From positions 11,190,001 to 11,254,000 of the forward strand of contig OX291562.1 in assembly GCA_946406115.1 (NCBI GenBank): DNA of 64,000 nt, given 5' to 3'. Both the position numbers and the translations under genes were made by a program. Origin of the DNA: Apoda limacodes (lineage: Eukaryota > Arthropoda > Insecta > Lepidoptera > Limacodidae). The notes beneath the pieces were generated by a model, which saw only the letters and a list, made by a program, of their open reading frames with translations, was not told the DNA's origin and ran no database searches. The stretch's first letter is position 1. Every line of letters begins with the position of its first letter. Shown here piece after piece: positions 47,901 through 58,180 of this stretch.

Positions 47901-50900
47901 GAGGGGGATCAGGGGCCCTTCCGCCCGCCGTGCCAGCAACCGTATCATCTGTGGCGAGCTTCGGCAGTCTTAGAACCGCACCTTTTGTCCTCTAAGCTGT
48001 CTGTGCAGTGAATCCTCATCCTTAGTCTTCGTAACTTTTTTAAATATAATGGCCATGAGAACGAAAAAGAAAAGAGTTTGTACAGCGGCTACTCCATCCA
48101 CATATAATGTGGATTTTTGCAACATCAGGGGTATTCACGCAAATCTTAACGCAGTCCACCATCATCTCGAGACTGCGCAGCTGACCATTCTTTTTTTTAA
48201 CGGAGACGCAGATATCCTGCCCGGCCAGCACATCATAGCTTCACTACCCCGGCTACAAACTCGAACACAATTTTATGAGCCGTGCCGGTGTATGTATGTT
48301 CGTCCGGGAGGATATCTGCTGTCGCCGCCTTCATAGCCTTGAAGACAGGCACCTGTCGATATTATGGGTGCGCGTAGATTACGGCGGCCACACTCGTATC
48401 TATGCGTACCTATACAGGTCTCATAGCGGTGACACGGACGTAACTCGACTCTTCACGCACCTGAGTTTGACGACTGACAAAGTTCTAGAGCAATATCCCA
48501 CAGCAGAACTAGTTATTTTGGAAGACTTTAACGCCCACCATCGTGAGTGGCTCAGTTCTCGAACCAATAACTATGCTGGGATATCTGCTCATGAATTTGC
48601 TCTGACCTATGGATTCTCTCAGCTGGTACTTTCTCCAACGAGAATACCAGATATAGAGGAACATACGAGCTCATTACTGGACCTTTTGCTGACTACTCGT
48701 CCGAACGGATACTCCGTCTCAGTGGATGCGCCTCTTGGCTCCTCGGACCACTGTCTCGTTCGGACTTAAATGTCATTCATGCACACAACCCGATCGTGTG
48801 TGGCACTATAAGTCGGCAGACTGGGATGGATTGCGAGAATTTTACGCATCGTACCCGTGGAGGCAGATCTGCTTTAACTCAGAAGATCCTGACGTCTGCG
48901 CAGCCGCAGTCACTGCTGGCGTCAAAAAACGACCGTGGTTTAATAGGTCTTGCAGAAAAGCTAGAATTCTTAAGCAAACTGCCTATGAGGCTTGGACCAC
49001 GGCTCGTAGTGATAAGGATCCGAATATTTCTGAGTTAAAACGCAAATTAAATGCTGCCTCGAGGTTCAGTAAGAAAGCAACTGCCAGAGCAAAATTCCAA
49101 TTCATCGGCAAAATAGGTGCGCGACTTGCGAGCTATCCTTCTGGGAGTCGTGCTTTCTGGTCGCTTGCCAAAGCTGCCGAAGGGAACTTTTGCCAGTCGT
49201 CGTTACCACCCCTGCGAAAGACCGATGGTGACTTGGCCCATAGTGCTAACGAGAAAGCCGATCTACTGGGCTTTGCCTCGAACTCGAATATGAACGATGA
49301 AGGCGCTGTACCACCTACTATACCGTGGTGCGGTAAGACCATGCCGGAAATCTCCATAACGCAGCGGGAGGTCCGGCAGGCGTTGCTTTCTCTAGACGTT
49401 CATAAGTCGAGTGGGCCAGACGGTATACCAGCAGTGGTGCTTAAGCAGTGTGCTCCTGAGTTATGTCTTGTACTCACGCGCCTCTTCGCGCTTTCCTACG
49501 CTAACGAAGACTGCGAATGTGCACCCGGTGCCCAAAAAGGGCGATAGATCAGATCTATCGAACTACAGGCCTATCGCTATTTCCTCCCTCCTCTCCAAGG
49601 TGATGGAGCGTGTGATCAACACACAGCTTCTAAGATACCTAGAAGTACACGACCTGGTCAGTGACCGTCAATGTGGCTTTTGCCACGGCCGCTCGACTGG
49701 TGACCTTCTAGTGTGTCTCACACACCGATAGGCACTAGCCATTGAGAGTCAGGGGGAGGCATTGGCATGTAGCCTGGACATAGCGAAGGCGTTCGATCGG
49801 GTCTGGCACCGGGGTCTTCTATCGAAGTTGCAATCTTAAGGAGTGCCCGAGGGTTTGTGCAAGTGGGTGGCAAGGTTTTTGTCCGGCAGACGCATACGAA
49901 CCGTAGTTGACGGTAGTTGCTTTGATAGCATGGACATTAATGCTGGTGGTGCAAGGCTCTGTGCTGTCTCCTACGCTGTTTCTACTGAATATCAATGACA
50001 TGTTGGACATCAACAACATACATTGCTATGCAGATGACAGTACTGGAGACGCTTTTTACACGGGTCGTGCAAACATCCCTCGTTCTGTTGTGGAGGAAAA
50101 CCGTGGAGAACTTGTGTCTCAAATCGAGACCACACTGTCCAAGGTCTCTGACTGGGGACGGGTAAACTTGGTCCGATTCAACCCTACAAAGACACAAGTG
50201 TGAGCGTTCACCGCAAAGAAAACTCCATTCACTGTAGTTCCACAATTCCAGAACACTACCCTCTCCATCTCCAAGAGCATTGGGATCCTTGGTGTCGACA
50301 TCTCCAGCGATGTTCAGTTCCGAGATCATTTACAAGATAAGGTGAAGCTGGCGTCCAAAAAACCTGGTGTACTCAACAGAGAGAAGCAGTACTTCACGTC
50401 GGGGCAAAGTTACTTTACAAGTCGCAAGTTCGGCCCCACGTGGAGTACTGCTGCCATCTCTGGGCGGGTGCACCCGGATACCAGCTTGGCCCTTTTGACT
50501 CGGTTCAACGACGGGCTGTGAGAATTGTCGACGATCCCAAACTCACTTGCGGTATCGAGCCCCTAAGTCTGAGGAGAGACTTTGTCTCCCTGTGTGTGTT
50601 CTACCGCTTGTACAATGGGTTGTGTTCTGAGGAATTGTTCGAAATGATGCCCACGAATACTTTCTACCATTGCACCGCTCGCCATCGGCAGGGAATTCAT
50701 TCTCACACTTTAGAACCTAAATGTTCGCGTACAGTGCGATTTCAGAGAAACTTCCTCCCGCGAACGCTTAAGTGGTGGAATTAGCTCGTTATTAGATTTC
50801 TGAAGGGTCGGCAACGCGCAAGTGATACCCCTGGTGTTGCAAGCGTCCATAGGCTACGGTGACCGCTTACCATCAGGCGGACCGTAAGCTTGTTTGCCAC

Positions 50901-51217
50901 CTTAGTAGTATATAAAAAAAAAAAAACGTTATAAATAAGCCAATTTGCTTTAGCCACCTCGTCCTTGTACACATAGCTAGTAAAAATAAAACATTGGTTT
51001 GCAGCCGATTTTTATAATATTCAGTTTATAACAAACAGTCAAGTGAACTTACGTTGGGCACCACGTCCTTGTAAAGATAGCTGGTGAGATTGAGACACTG
51101 TGCCAGGTCACAAAGGTAGCGTGATACGACTCCTCCGTTCGCGAACTTCTGACGACCGATGTCCAAAATGTTGATCACTGAACCCGTATCTGTTGATTTT
51201 GGGTCTTGCCATGATTC
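32797..51217 (-). CDS. GPAM: Glycerol-3-phosphate acyltransferase, mitochondrial type (GPAT1; Drosophila mino-like), 5' end missing
   Basis: The enzyme moves an acyl group from acyl-CoA to position 1 of glycerol-3-phosphate, the first step of phospholipid and triglyceride synthesis, usually at the outer mitochondrial membrane. Thirteen exons were placed on the minus strand: 51,217-51,053; 46,845-46,646; 46,389-46,153; 45,966-45,874; 45,764-45,670; 43,164-42,929; 41,016-40,818; 39,901-39,717; 38,752-38,605; 36,379-36,177; 35,249-35,110; 33,928-33,783; 32,993-32,797. Every junction is GT-AG, all phases agree, and the sum is 2,244 bases (747 residues plus stop). All four acyltransferase blocks are present: HRSHFDY, GCGAFYIKR, FIEGGRTRTGK and VPVTLNYDR. 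Vertebrate GPAT1 has about 828 residues, so 80-110 N-terminal residues are missing. The EGGRTRTGK form and the C-terminal domain fit GPAT1 better than peroxisomal GNPAT. Confidence 0.92.
33445..33745. repeat. Lepidopteran dispersed repeat ('tctcggaaacggctccaacg' family), copy 1
   Basis: Shares 'gattttcatgaaa', 'gcgataaatcgatcta'-like, 'gttttatccgtgttttc' and 'acacagcaacactaaagcta' with the copy at 40,045-40,345. Lies in the intron before the last GPAT exons. Class unknown. Confidence 0.65.
33783..33928 (-). CDS. GPAM: GPAT exon l
   Basis: Encodes RRLLLTIRPLLEAYAASCRT, matching 'LQRLLGPLLEAYSSAA' of vertebrate GPAT1, then REVVKNTLDTLTEEFTQNNM. Confidence 0.9.
34046..34215 (-). mobile_element. 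Fragment of the A-tailed 'ctgatgcagccatta' retroelement
   Basis: Begins 'ctgactatgcagttgactga' and contains 'ttttggggcgagactct', as in the 14.3-kb copy. A T-run follows at 34,206. It lies inside a GPAT intron. Confidence 0.5.
34315..34515. repeat. Degenerate short tandem repeat ('gaacaatatctggta')
   Basis: About nine copies of an 'acaatatctggtacttgttg'-like unit at irregular spacing of 15-30 bases, inside a GPAT intron. Confidence 0.7.
34899..35090 (+). repeat. Lepidopteran short repeat with 'cgagtccgactcg' end (copy 2)
   Basis: Runs from 'tctatctcatgaaccgtgat' to 'cttggccgatttttt'. The terminal near-palindrome gcgagtccgactcg is at about 35,060. It ends 14 bases from the donor hexamer (35,104-35,109) of GPAT exon k. 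Confidence 0.75.
35110..35249 (-). CDS. GPAM: GPAT exon k: acidic segment
   Basis: The correct frame gives SDSGIEEQRWSRRFAKSLEE, DDEEERPDPAQY, then RISKRPEAIDE. Another open frame here is a shadow; only this one fits the neighbouring phases (0 in, 2 out). A short repeat element ends 20 bases beyond the donor. Confidence 0.85.
35772..36032 (+). mobile_element. tRNA-derived SINE, full length
   Basis: The head has an A-box-like 'cctagttggtag' at 35,781 and a B-box-like 'ggattggattccc' at 35,819. The body ends with 'taacacaagctttgcttact', 'ggggccagacggcgctgtgt' and 'gtccaaaaatatttat'. Located in a GPAT intron. Confidence 0.75.
36177..36379 (-). CDS. GPAM: GPAT exon j
   Basis: Encodes TALESLIRQPNADQDEIRHS and LQLCSILSQEFILCPPCHRI, matching the region of repeated helices in the C-terminal domain ('SLCYLLSNE...LPCQ' in vertebrates). 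Confidence 0.88.
36430..36955. repeat. Intronic repeat ending 'ctttcacatttataatatta'
   Basis: The right end (36,880-36,950: 'agtaacaaacatccatccag', then 'ttataatattagtagga') is a common lepidopteran repeat terminus and matches the end of the 7,984 family in reverse. The left limit is uncertain. Confidence 0.45.
37060..37470 (+). mobile_element. A-tailed retroelement fragment, best copy of the 'ctgatgcagccatta' family
   Basis: Contains the frame HPPDRPRHGRKTIVKRPRHV shared with the 14.3-kb copy. It ends 'gcagcagccaactgcatagt', 'cagatag' and an A-rich run. The orientation relative to the A tail defines plus as its sense strand. Confidence 0.55.
37575..37740 (+). mobile_element. tRNA-derived SINE, 3' part only
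   Basis: Nearly identical to the 3' half of the 35.8-kb SINE ('tgtccggtatccataacaca', 'ggggccagacggcgctgtgt') without the tRNA-like head. Confidence 0.7.
38605..38752 (-). CDS. GPAM: GPAT exon i
   Basis: Encodes LDMLGRGLVRREGSGEKHTI, then PASLELSYYANSIVAHYAAP. The LELSYYANS stretch is the well-conserved 'ELNFYSN' segment of the GPAT C-terminal domain. Confidence 0.88.
39717..39901 (-). CDS. GPAM: GPAT exon h
   Basis: Encodes AAQTTALMATNVVSYVLLTE, a hydrophobic helix matching the 'STHIVACLLL' region of vertebrate GPAT1, followed by CSLKQLESCVEQRGAKLCRA and GDLTTVVGHA. Confidence 0.88.
40045..40345. repeat. Lepidopteran dispersed repeat, copy 2 of the 33.4-kb family
   Basis: Matches 33,445-33,745 over most of its length. 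This copy keeps the end 'aacgagcagagctcggtc', missing from copy 1. Confidence 0.65.
40818..41016 (-). CDS. GPAM: GPAT exon g: linker after the catalytic domain
   Basis: Encodes ELVQSFQKYNYLKSP, a variable polar loop (PLTPPNNNLAVN) and a helix SIDHKIMVEAIGRHLVY. This corresponds to the loop and membrane-associated region after block IV. Confidence 0.85.
41362..41500 (-). repeat. Lepidopteran short interspersed repeat (copy 2 of the 7,984 family), truncated
   Basis: Starts 'actagtttttgcccgcggtt' and runs to 'cttgacgttttcaagtagcc'; the far end is missing. Confidence 0.65.
42040..42235 (-). mobile_element. Fragment of the A-tailed 'ctgatgcagccatta' retroelement
   Basis: A T-run at 42,041-42,050 precedes 'ctgactcaatactgcagttg' and 'gcagccattactgctcc', giving the same end as the other copies in reverse orientation. 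Confidence 0.5.
42929..43164 (-). CDS. GPAM: GPAT exon f: block IV (VPVTLNYDR)
   Basis: Encodes ILSVIMDAYLDGTIDDALLV, then PVTLNYDRLVDG, GNFVREQLGMPKQMETFWSA and a VDFNQPISLK end, close to the GPAT1 pattern throughout. Confidence 0.92.
44738..44925 (+). mobile_element. 3' end of Jockey/CR1-group LINE in a GPAT intron
   Basis: Shares 'gaatgagctccctgccaaga', 'gactacagtatggg', 'gggtcggcaacgcacgagtg' and 'gcttgtttgccaccatag' with the larger copy. Confidence 0.75.
45061..45287 (-). repeat. Lepidopteran short repeat (copy 3 of the 14,961 family)
   Basis: Contains 'gtatgggagcccccttaaat', 'gacggacggacggacgt' and 'tttgggtacggaacccta'. The frames here on either strand are not genes. Confidence 0.7.
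45670..45764 (-). CDS. GPAM: GPAT exon e: block III (FIEGGRTRTGK)
   Basis: Encodes AYILNSLAEHNNIEFFIEGG and RTRTGKPQPPK. The EGxRSR-type motif is intact with threonine in place of the first serine. Confidence 0.92.
45874..45966 (-). CDS. GPAM: GPAT exon d: block II (GAFYIKR)
   Basis: Encodes WFLRGCGAFYIKRRTDGSES and KTDLMYKAALR. The arginine of block II, which binds the phosphate of the substrate in this family, is present. Confidence 0.92.
46153..46389 (-). CDS. GPAM: GPAT exon c: block I (HRSHFDY)
   Basis: Carries the catalytic H-x4-D motif in PLVFIPLHRSHFDY. A hydrophobic stretch follows (ILVTFTLYLTGI), then RPPLVAAGDNMRIPLFG. Histidine and aspartate are both intact. Confidence 0.92.
46646..46845 (-). 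CDS. GPAM: GPAT exon b: charged linker
   Basis: Encodes VIKDKRFQNAIEETTQEELK, then an acidic segment, then VEKRALTVLQDISSAMSNNV. Predicted helical and hydrophilic. The intron before it (46,846-51,052) houses the 3.3-kb LINE. Confidence 0.88.
47630..50930 (+). pseudogene. Jockey/CR1-group LINE, frame-disrupted, in the first visible GPAT intron
   Basis: A 3.3-kb non-LTR element lies antisense to the host gene. Endonuclease parts: CNIRGIHANLNAVHHHLETA (48,049 frame), then AELVILEDFNAHHREW and LGSSDHCLV (48,275 frame). Reverse transcriptase: SSGPDGIPAVVLKQCAPEL, PVPKKGDRSDLSNYRPIAI, ACSLDIAKAFDRVWHRGLL, VVQGSVLSPTLF and the YADDS motif near 50,030. A C-terminal region with AVRIVDDPKL and HCTARHRQGIHSHTLEPKC leads to the 3' UTR and A-run at 50,916-50,927. 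Frameshifts near 48,260, 48,745 and 49,530, stops at 49,729 and 49,838, and a deletion just after 50,782 show it is inactive. Confidence 0.85.
50931..51052. other. Short intronic stretch between LINE and GPAT exon a
   Basis: The sequence 'ccacctcgtccttgtacaca' at 50,955 resembles the exon sequence 'ccacgtccttgtaaagatag' at 51,061. This may be chance or a small duplication. Nothing else is seen. Confidence 0.3.
51053..51217 (-). CDS. GPAM: GPAT exon a: N-terminal region
   Basis: Encodes 55 residues (ESWQDPKSTDT... SYLYKDVVPN) that align with the stretch of GPAT1 just before the first conserved helix. Starts in phase 0 after tttcag, so at least one coding exon precedes it. Confidence 0.85.
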
Positions 51218-51619
51218 CTGAAACAAATAAGTAAGTATTTAACCACAAATATAACACAAGGATGTAGGTACTTAATCCATAAGAAAATGTAAATTGGTAT
51301 TTATAAAATTAAATTATTGAATGTATTTGTGTACAGATTACTAAAGAGGCAAAAAAACGTGTTTACGACTTTTGATGGTAGAAGTACAAAACATTATAAA
51401 AGTAACTAAACAGTCAACGCCAGATGAGACATTGGTTACTAAGTAGGTTGGCTAGTTTCAGAACTTTATGGATAATTGGTTTGTAACATTTTTTAACTGT
51501 GTTTTGTACAAAGAGGAAATATGTAAAGAATATCTTTTGGCGGCGCTAGTAAGATAGGAACTCCGCTGTAAGTTAGTCTATGATATTTTTATAATAATAA
51601 AATTTTTTTACAAAAAAAC

Positions 51620-52132
51620 AACCGGCTTCAAAAAGATGCACTAAAATGGTAAAAAATATTACTAATTTCCAAAAATCTGATCTGAATTACAGTTTGAAAT
51701 TGGTGTCATGCAAGCAAAGTGTGTGTTTTATAAACTGTTACATAGGTACATAGATACCAACTTCAAACTGTAATTCAGATCGGATTTTTGGAAAGTTGGT
51801 TGTTTTTGTTAAAAAGTTTTTATTTTTTTCTTTAAAGTGACGAATTGCTTTTTTTTTCTTGTACACTAAAAACATCCATACTCGTAACAAAGTTTTATAC
51901 AATCATCAACATAATAGGCGTTTCACCAGTTCCAACGTAACATTAATAATTTTTTTTTCTCCAAAAGTTTTAGTTTTTAGTTTCACTATATAATATGGGA
52001 CTACCTGAAAAGTATAATCTTTTAAATAAAAAAAAGAATTTCTCAAATCGGTCCAGGCGTCTTCGTGAAATCGGGTAACATACATAAAAAAAGACGACGA
52101 ATTGCGAACCTCCTCCTTTTTTGAAGTCGGTT
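51620..52132. mobile_element. TIR element ('aaccgacttcaaaaa' family), copy 1
   Basis: The ends are 'aaccggcttcaaaaagatgc' and, inverted, 'ttttttgaagtcggtt'. An inner inverted repeat ('ttacagtttgaaattggtgt' against 'accaacttcaaactgtaatt') spans 51,684-51,779. 'gacgacgaattgcgaacctc' near the right end is a well-known word in insect repeats. No coding capacity. Confidence 0.65.
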
Positions 52133-52429
52133 AAAAATGCCTAAATACTCGTATTACTGACTGACAGTTTACCAAAAAGAATTTGTACGAAGAACAAAAG
52201 TTTTTGTTTAATAATACTCTACAAACTGTAAATAAAATAGAAAAAATTTAATTTATTCTTGACTAAATACTTATTTTCTATCTCTCCCAATTTTTGTTAA
52301 CGCGATGTTTTATTCATTACAAAAAAATATCACGTTAAAAGCAATTTTAAGCGTTTTTCTTATAATATTCAAACTGTTCCTTGTCATAAAATTTAAATAT
52401 ATTAATTTGATTAAATATATTAGGTAGTG

Positions 52430-52690
52430 GGTGCGGTTGCGATTGAGTAGGGGCGAGAAGCGCCCCGGCACTCTTTGATACCTCGTGTATTCTTGCGGGC
52501 GCCGACGAACCCGGGGACGTCGGCGTCGTGTGAGGGGGAAGTCCCTATTCGGGGAGGTCGTTGAGACTAATCTCGCTATCCGGACAGCGAGATCGTCATC
52601 TGGGGCCGTTGTTACGTGCCGAGGCCGCCTAACTATAGTTTTACGACCATGCCGATTTGCACAATTAGTCGATTCAGGTGACTTGAGTCT
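52430..52690 (-). mobile_element. Fragment of the A-tailed retroelement, without its tail
   Basis: Shares 'gaggggcgagaagcgccccg'-like, 'cactctttgatacctcgtgt' and 'cgccgacgaacccggggacg' with the copy at 14.4 kb. The A-tail end is absent. Confidence 0.5.
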
Positions 52691-53065
52691 AATTACCTCC
52701 TTCCTAAATAAGCTAAAGTAGTGACCATGTGTAATAAAAAATAATTAAATGTATTTATATGATTAGGTTTCTTTGGCTCACTAGATCTAGAATTCTGAAT
52801 AAGCTAAATCTAAATCTAAAATTAGCAATGATTAATTTTTAAAGAGACTTTTTTGCTAATTTAAAGAATTTTTCGCAATTATTTTAAATGTGACTGATAG
52901 GCAAAAAAAATATATATCCTTAATGCCTCAAACTAGTTTTTATGATAAATTATTTAAGCTAGATTTTGACGTTGGCTGTCGCCGTAATGCTAGCCAGAAA
53001 TTATATAGCGCTATATCTCCTTGTTTACGTGTCAGCATGTGACAGTAAGCGATTAGCATTCATTT

Positions 53066-53356
53066 TTAGGGTTCCGTATCAAAGGAGTGTCAACAGAGCC
53101 TACGCTATCTGTCCAACTATTAAGGGGCTTAATTTTTATGCCGCAATAGGTAGAAACCTAAAAAAATCATTTTTTGCTTTTTAGTAAAAACGATTATAGG
53201 TACATAAAAGCCTCAAACTTAAAACAATTGAAGTGTAAACTCTGTAGTAAAATAACAATAAATAAAAAGTGAAATGCGGGTATAGGATTAGTTAATTCTT
53301 TAGTGCTAAGTGCTAGGTTTGGTACGTAAGTCCGACTCGCGCTTTACCGGTTTTAT
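53066..53356. repeat. Decayed copy of the 14,961 repeat family
   Basis: Begins 'tttttagggttccgtatcaa' and ends 'aagtccgactcgcgctttac'. The middle is worn. Confidence 0.5.
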
Positions 53357-53359
53357 TAA

Positions 53360-55330
53360 ACTGTACGCAGCGTTTTACTTACGACACCCGTATGTGAAAT
53401 TTCATCAGTCTTTGAAATTATAAGGATGAGTCATACGGAGGAACACATATTTATTCATATTTATATTTTTACAATCTGGTTACTGAACCCTTGAAATTTA
53501 ACCCTCGCTTGACTCACCCAAACAATTAAATTTCGAACTTAATTGCAGCGATGCTAGGCGTTTTTTAACTTTTGGTTTTGATCTGAAGTGTCCAGTAAAA
53601 ATAAAGTGACAGTTCCAAAAGCAAATACCAACTTTACCTACCAATTAAATACTATTCGACAGGTGTTTAAGAATGTAGCCGTTCTGTACACACGTACAGA
53701 CAAAGAAACCTTTATCATTGTTAATCAATAAATCCTAATCATAGGCATAGAGAACTGAACAGCAAATTTCCTAGCCGAATGTGAAAAAAAAAAGGACGCA
53801 AAAGTGTGAAAGTGACGAAGCTAAACTGAGGAATCTTGTCTCTTTCTAACTTGTTTTAATGAACATAAACAAACAAAATGCCGGACGTTGATAGAAAGAG
53901 AAAAGAGACCACAGGTTTCCTATGTCTCTTTCTAAAGGATGGTCAGTTTTGTGAGGCTATTGCACAGTCCATAGGACAGATTACAGAACTCGATGTCTAT
54001 GATCTCAAGAGATAGGAGGAAAAATCCTAGAGTTGGCATAGACGTAGTAGGTATTATTCTTTTTTATTGATGCAATGTTTACAAAATCCATGCTTTTTAT
54101 GCCTCAATACATAAATGTCTAATTCTATGCCTTATATCGACCATCACAAATGAAACAACAAATGCAATCATCATTGTAATTTCATTCGTGTTGACATCCT
54201 CATTCCATGTCCGTTACAATGTTAGAAAGAGTCAGAATTGTCTTAATAGGTACTATCCCAATAAGAGTGAAGGAGACAATATTGATTCACAAAGAGCCCA
54301 GCAATTCACCTGCTTCTATTTATTCACTGAATGGTGTCTGTAAGTGATAATGTAGTATAAAAATACATAGCATTCAATGAGCATCCGTATGTACGTATAT
54401 GTATACATTGGTAGTCAGATATGTTACGTGATAGAATGTAAAGAAATTAGGTGCCTATATGTTTAGCTTTCCAGTAACATTGTAAGACATTAATCTTATC
54501 ATTTATTTATTTGGGGCACATAATTATTTATTCATGCAAGTGTAATATGTAGTGTAAGTACCTACCTGATGTATCAGTACAGAAAAGCATTTTTTTATTA
54601 TATTACATTGAATTCATAAATACCCTAAAAGATTGTTAATATATTTCAATCTTCATCAAAAGTCGTATTTTTTTTTTACTTATTTTGGAAAATTAAAATC
54701 AAGAAAACATGATAAATTCTTAACACATAAAGGAGGTGTAATACGCAATTGTATAAACATTTTATTTTTTATTTGAGACTAATTATTTCTTAATTTTGAA
54801 TTTACTAAATTGGGTAGGTTTATAAAAAAATTTGGGGGTCCATTGACCAATTTTGATACTTATGTTTTTTTTTGGGTGCCTTAGACAAAAGGCTAAACTG
54901 GAACCCTATATATAATTCGTCATAACCCTGTGTGTCATAGCCTTATAGTTCCACCGTCTTTGGGTAGATTGTAAGGGTTTTTGTGCAGCGATGTTTCTTG
55001 TGTGAATAACCCCATGTTATGAAAATTGGATAATAATTTTTTTAGGGGTGCTCTTAATACTTAAACCAAAAAAATCTTTTTCGCGCAGCCTATCATTTGT
55101 GGAACATCTTGAAACAGGCTAAAGTTAATCTATATTTTATATGCATTGCCTTTTTTCTAATATTCATATTTTGTGAGTTATTAGCTTCCAGAGATTAAAA
55201 AATTCTGAGAAATAAGGGCTTTACAAATACAATACAATTTAAAATTATTTTGGACGAAATCGGTTCATAAGTTGTTTAGATATCCGCAATAATTCTCATT
55301 CTACAGAACCCTAGCTCAATGCGTGTACGA
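53360..55330. other. Intergenic or intronic DNA, no recognised exon
   Basis: The missing first GPAT exons could lie here or further upstream on the minus strand, but I could not identify one. Small inverted words around 'gtctctttctaa' (53,838 and 53,895-53,935) are the only structure noticed. Confidence 0.4.
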
Positions 55331-55336
55331 CACACA

Positions 55337-55584
55337 CCTGGCCGTTTTTTAGGGTTCTGTACCCAAACTTAGACTCCGCTGTCCGTCCGTCTGTCACCAG
55401 GCTGTATCTCATGAACCGTGATAGTTAGACAGTTGAAATATTCACAGAACAAATACTAAAAAACAGAATAAAATAAATATTAGAGTGGGCTCCGATACAA
55501 CAAACGTAATTTTTTTGTCGTTTTTATAGATAACGGTACGGAACCCTTCGTGCGCGAGTCCGACTCGCACTTGGCCGTTTTTTT
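55337..55584 (+). repeat. Lepidopteran short repeat, best copy of the 14,961 family
   Basis: Runs from 'ctggccgttttttagggttc' to 'gcacttggccgttttttt'. It has the intact terminal palindrome gcgagtccgactcgc at about 55,552 and the 'cgctgtccgtccgtctgtca' block. Confidence 0.8.
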
Positions 55585-56928
55585 AAAATAACATTTTAAT
55601 TAATTGCATATTTTCGATGACCTCGTAAAATACAATTTTATTTTGTATTTATCTCCTGCATATTTCACTATGTAATTCTATGAAGATAAGATTGATGTAC
55701 TTTTCATACAATTTCGTCATCTTCGCCGCATGTGACTAAAACACGTGAGTTTTAGTTCTTTTTTATACGTATGATACATAACAGGTAATTTTTTATAACG
55801 CAGCATCAAACTATTTCATAGGATCCAGTTTACTATAAAGACAACTACTTCTGTTCACGTTTAAGAATATAAAGCATTAAAATAAAAAGTAAAATGGCCA
55901 AGTGCTTGTTTACAAGTTTATTTTCTTCAACCTAGCGCCATATGTGAGTAATTATGAAAACTACGTAAATAATTTTAAACTTGCGTATATATACTGATTG
56001 AAATCACGTCATGCCTCCTTAACAAACACCACCAGAAGAAAAAAGCTACGTCCATTTGAAAACGGTGTTGGCCTGGTTCTTACGATGTGATATACATATT
56101 TCTACACTGAAAGAAAAACAGCCAATAAAGCGCTTTATTAACCAGAACTTTATTGCAGAAATAAAAAAAAATATTTAAAGTTAATATAATGCGATTATTG
56201 CAGCAATACAATTAAAATTATTAATTCTTTCACTAAGATTTTTTATTAAATTTGGCATACAATTAGTTGTAATATGCTTTTGAAAATTATTCAAACGATA
56301 AAGTTAGAATGATAGGTCGTTCAACAAAGCAGCTTTTCATTTTAAAAAAGATAATGTTGAAATTAGCTAAATAGGGATTATTATTGATGCAATATTTATA
56401 ATGATTAGTCGTTTAAATAAGAAGCTTTATAAATATAAAAAAGCGCTTTTAATTTTTAAGTATCGCGTAATGTATAAAATTTTTTTTTTACGTAGATACT
56501 ATACTCTGTAAACACAGTATTTCATTGATTTAATAGGTACTACATTTTATTTATTAGATTATGTGTTTCACGAATTTCATTATTAAATTGACAAAGATAA
56601 TTTTAGCATCGTAAATCAGATATTTAAAAAATCATAAAATATTATTGTTTTGAAAGTGTTTAAAAAATTGATCATCCAGTTCCCATGTGTGTTAAGACAG
56701 TAAGTAAGACCATGGTGGAACTCAAGACATTTTCTTCGCTGGGCAATGTTGCCAACTTCGAATAATAACATAATTATACAGCATGATGTTTACAGTTAAG
56801 TTATGGCCAGTCGCGAATTGCGTCGTTCTATCTGAGACCCTCATAAAACAAAATTAGTTGAAGAAACAAAAGGAGAGAAAAAATTACATATACATATAAT
56901 ATTATGCATTTCTTAAAATAATAAAAAA

Positions 56929-57150
56929 CTAGCTTTTGCCCGCGGTTCCACCCGTCCTAAATTTATTTTCAGTGTAGGATTTCAACGGCACTCCTCAATT
57001 ATAAAAAAAAAAACCGACTCACACTTGATGTTTGACGGAAACTATCAGCATGCCAAATTTCATCTGAATCGGTACGGTGGTTTAAGCGCGAAGAGATAAC
57101 GGACAGTCGGAGAGTTATTTACACATTTATAATATTAATATAGTATTATT
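56929..57150 (-). repeat. Lepidopteran short interspersed repeat (copy 3 of the 7,984 family)
   Basis: From 'aactagcttttgcccgcggt' to 'cacatttataatattaatat'. The most complete copy in the window. Confidence 0.75.
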
Positions 57151-58180
57151 ATGAAAGTATGGACTAGTATGGATAAGTAATCTATAAAAAAAAAATTGAT
57201 TTTAGCGCACCCCTTGCCATAGATTTTTTTTATGGTGATGATAATAAATCAATTATAAATAATTGAAATAAATGAATGCCTCATCGATTTAGCGTTTAGT
57301 TAAAAAATTGCTAATTTGTATATTTCTCGAGTTATTCCTAAAATTTTATCTCAATATTTATACCTAAATGTCGCAAAGTCAACTAAACTAAGAGTAGGTA
57401 TGTATTTAAACAAACCGCTACCTATATTGTCGTTATGTGATATTGTGAAATCTATTCAATTAGCCTTCAAGCGTTCGTTTTGCGCTAAATTATTATTATT
57501 ATTTTTTTTTCACCTGTCATTCGTTCGTTTATGTTGGTGTCAAAAATATTAAAATTTAAGAATTATCTGTTGAAAACTATGGTTTTATTTTCATCGTCCT
57601 AACTAATATATAAATGCAAAAGTCTGTTATTTTGTATGTTCAATTGTTTGTTATTCCCATCGTTGCACAAAGAAACAATTTAGGCACAGATTTTTGTAGG
57701 CATGAAGAAGAATATAGAGTGTTTTTTTATTAAGAGTTCTCAAAGGAGTAGTTACTAATTTTTCGTGGGTGAAACCTGAGGGCGCTATTTACGTCAGAAA
57801 CTACTACATATCTATCTTATCTCTTTTTTTCTATCATCTAGTAGGTATTAGTAGTTTGCGAAATGTAAATATTGAGAAATAACTTATTCTAAAAGAAATA
57901 TGATAAATTCTTTTCGCGTAAACCTCAGTAGCATTCGCATAGTTTTTTAGTGTTATTTTTCAAAGGAGAGGTCTTATTTCTTTTAGGTACATACACGCAG
58001 TGAATGACTTTATTACAAAGGTATTTTGTATAATGGGTCTGGCAACACTGCAATAGGTTTTGTGCAGCGAGCAGCCAGCGAGTGTATATTTCATCATTCA
58101 TTCATTTCTCTTTGAACTACGTGCGGATATAGATATTTAGACAAAGTCAATATAAGTTTAGTCGTTGCTGCTAATATCAA

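Noticed and set aside
47484..47948. 154-codon frame on the minus strand
   Set aside because: Lies over the 5' region of the plus-strand LINE and its flank. It has no recognisable domain and does not fit the GPAT exon phases.
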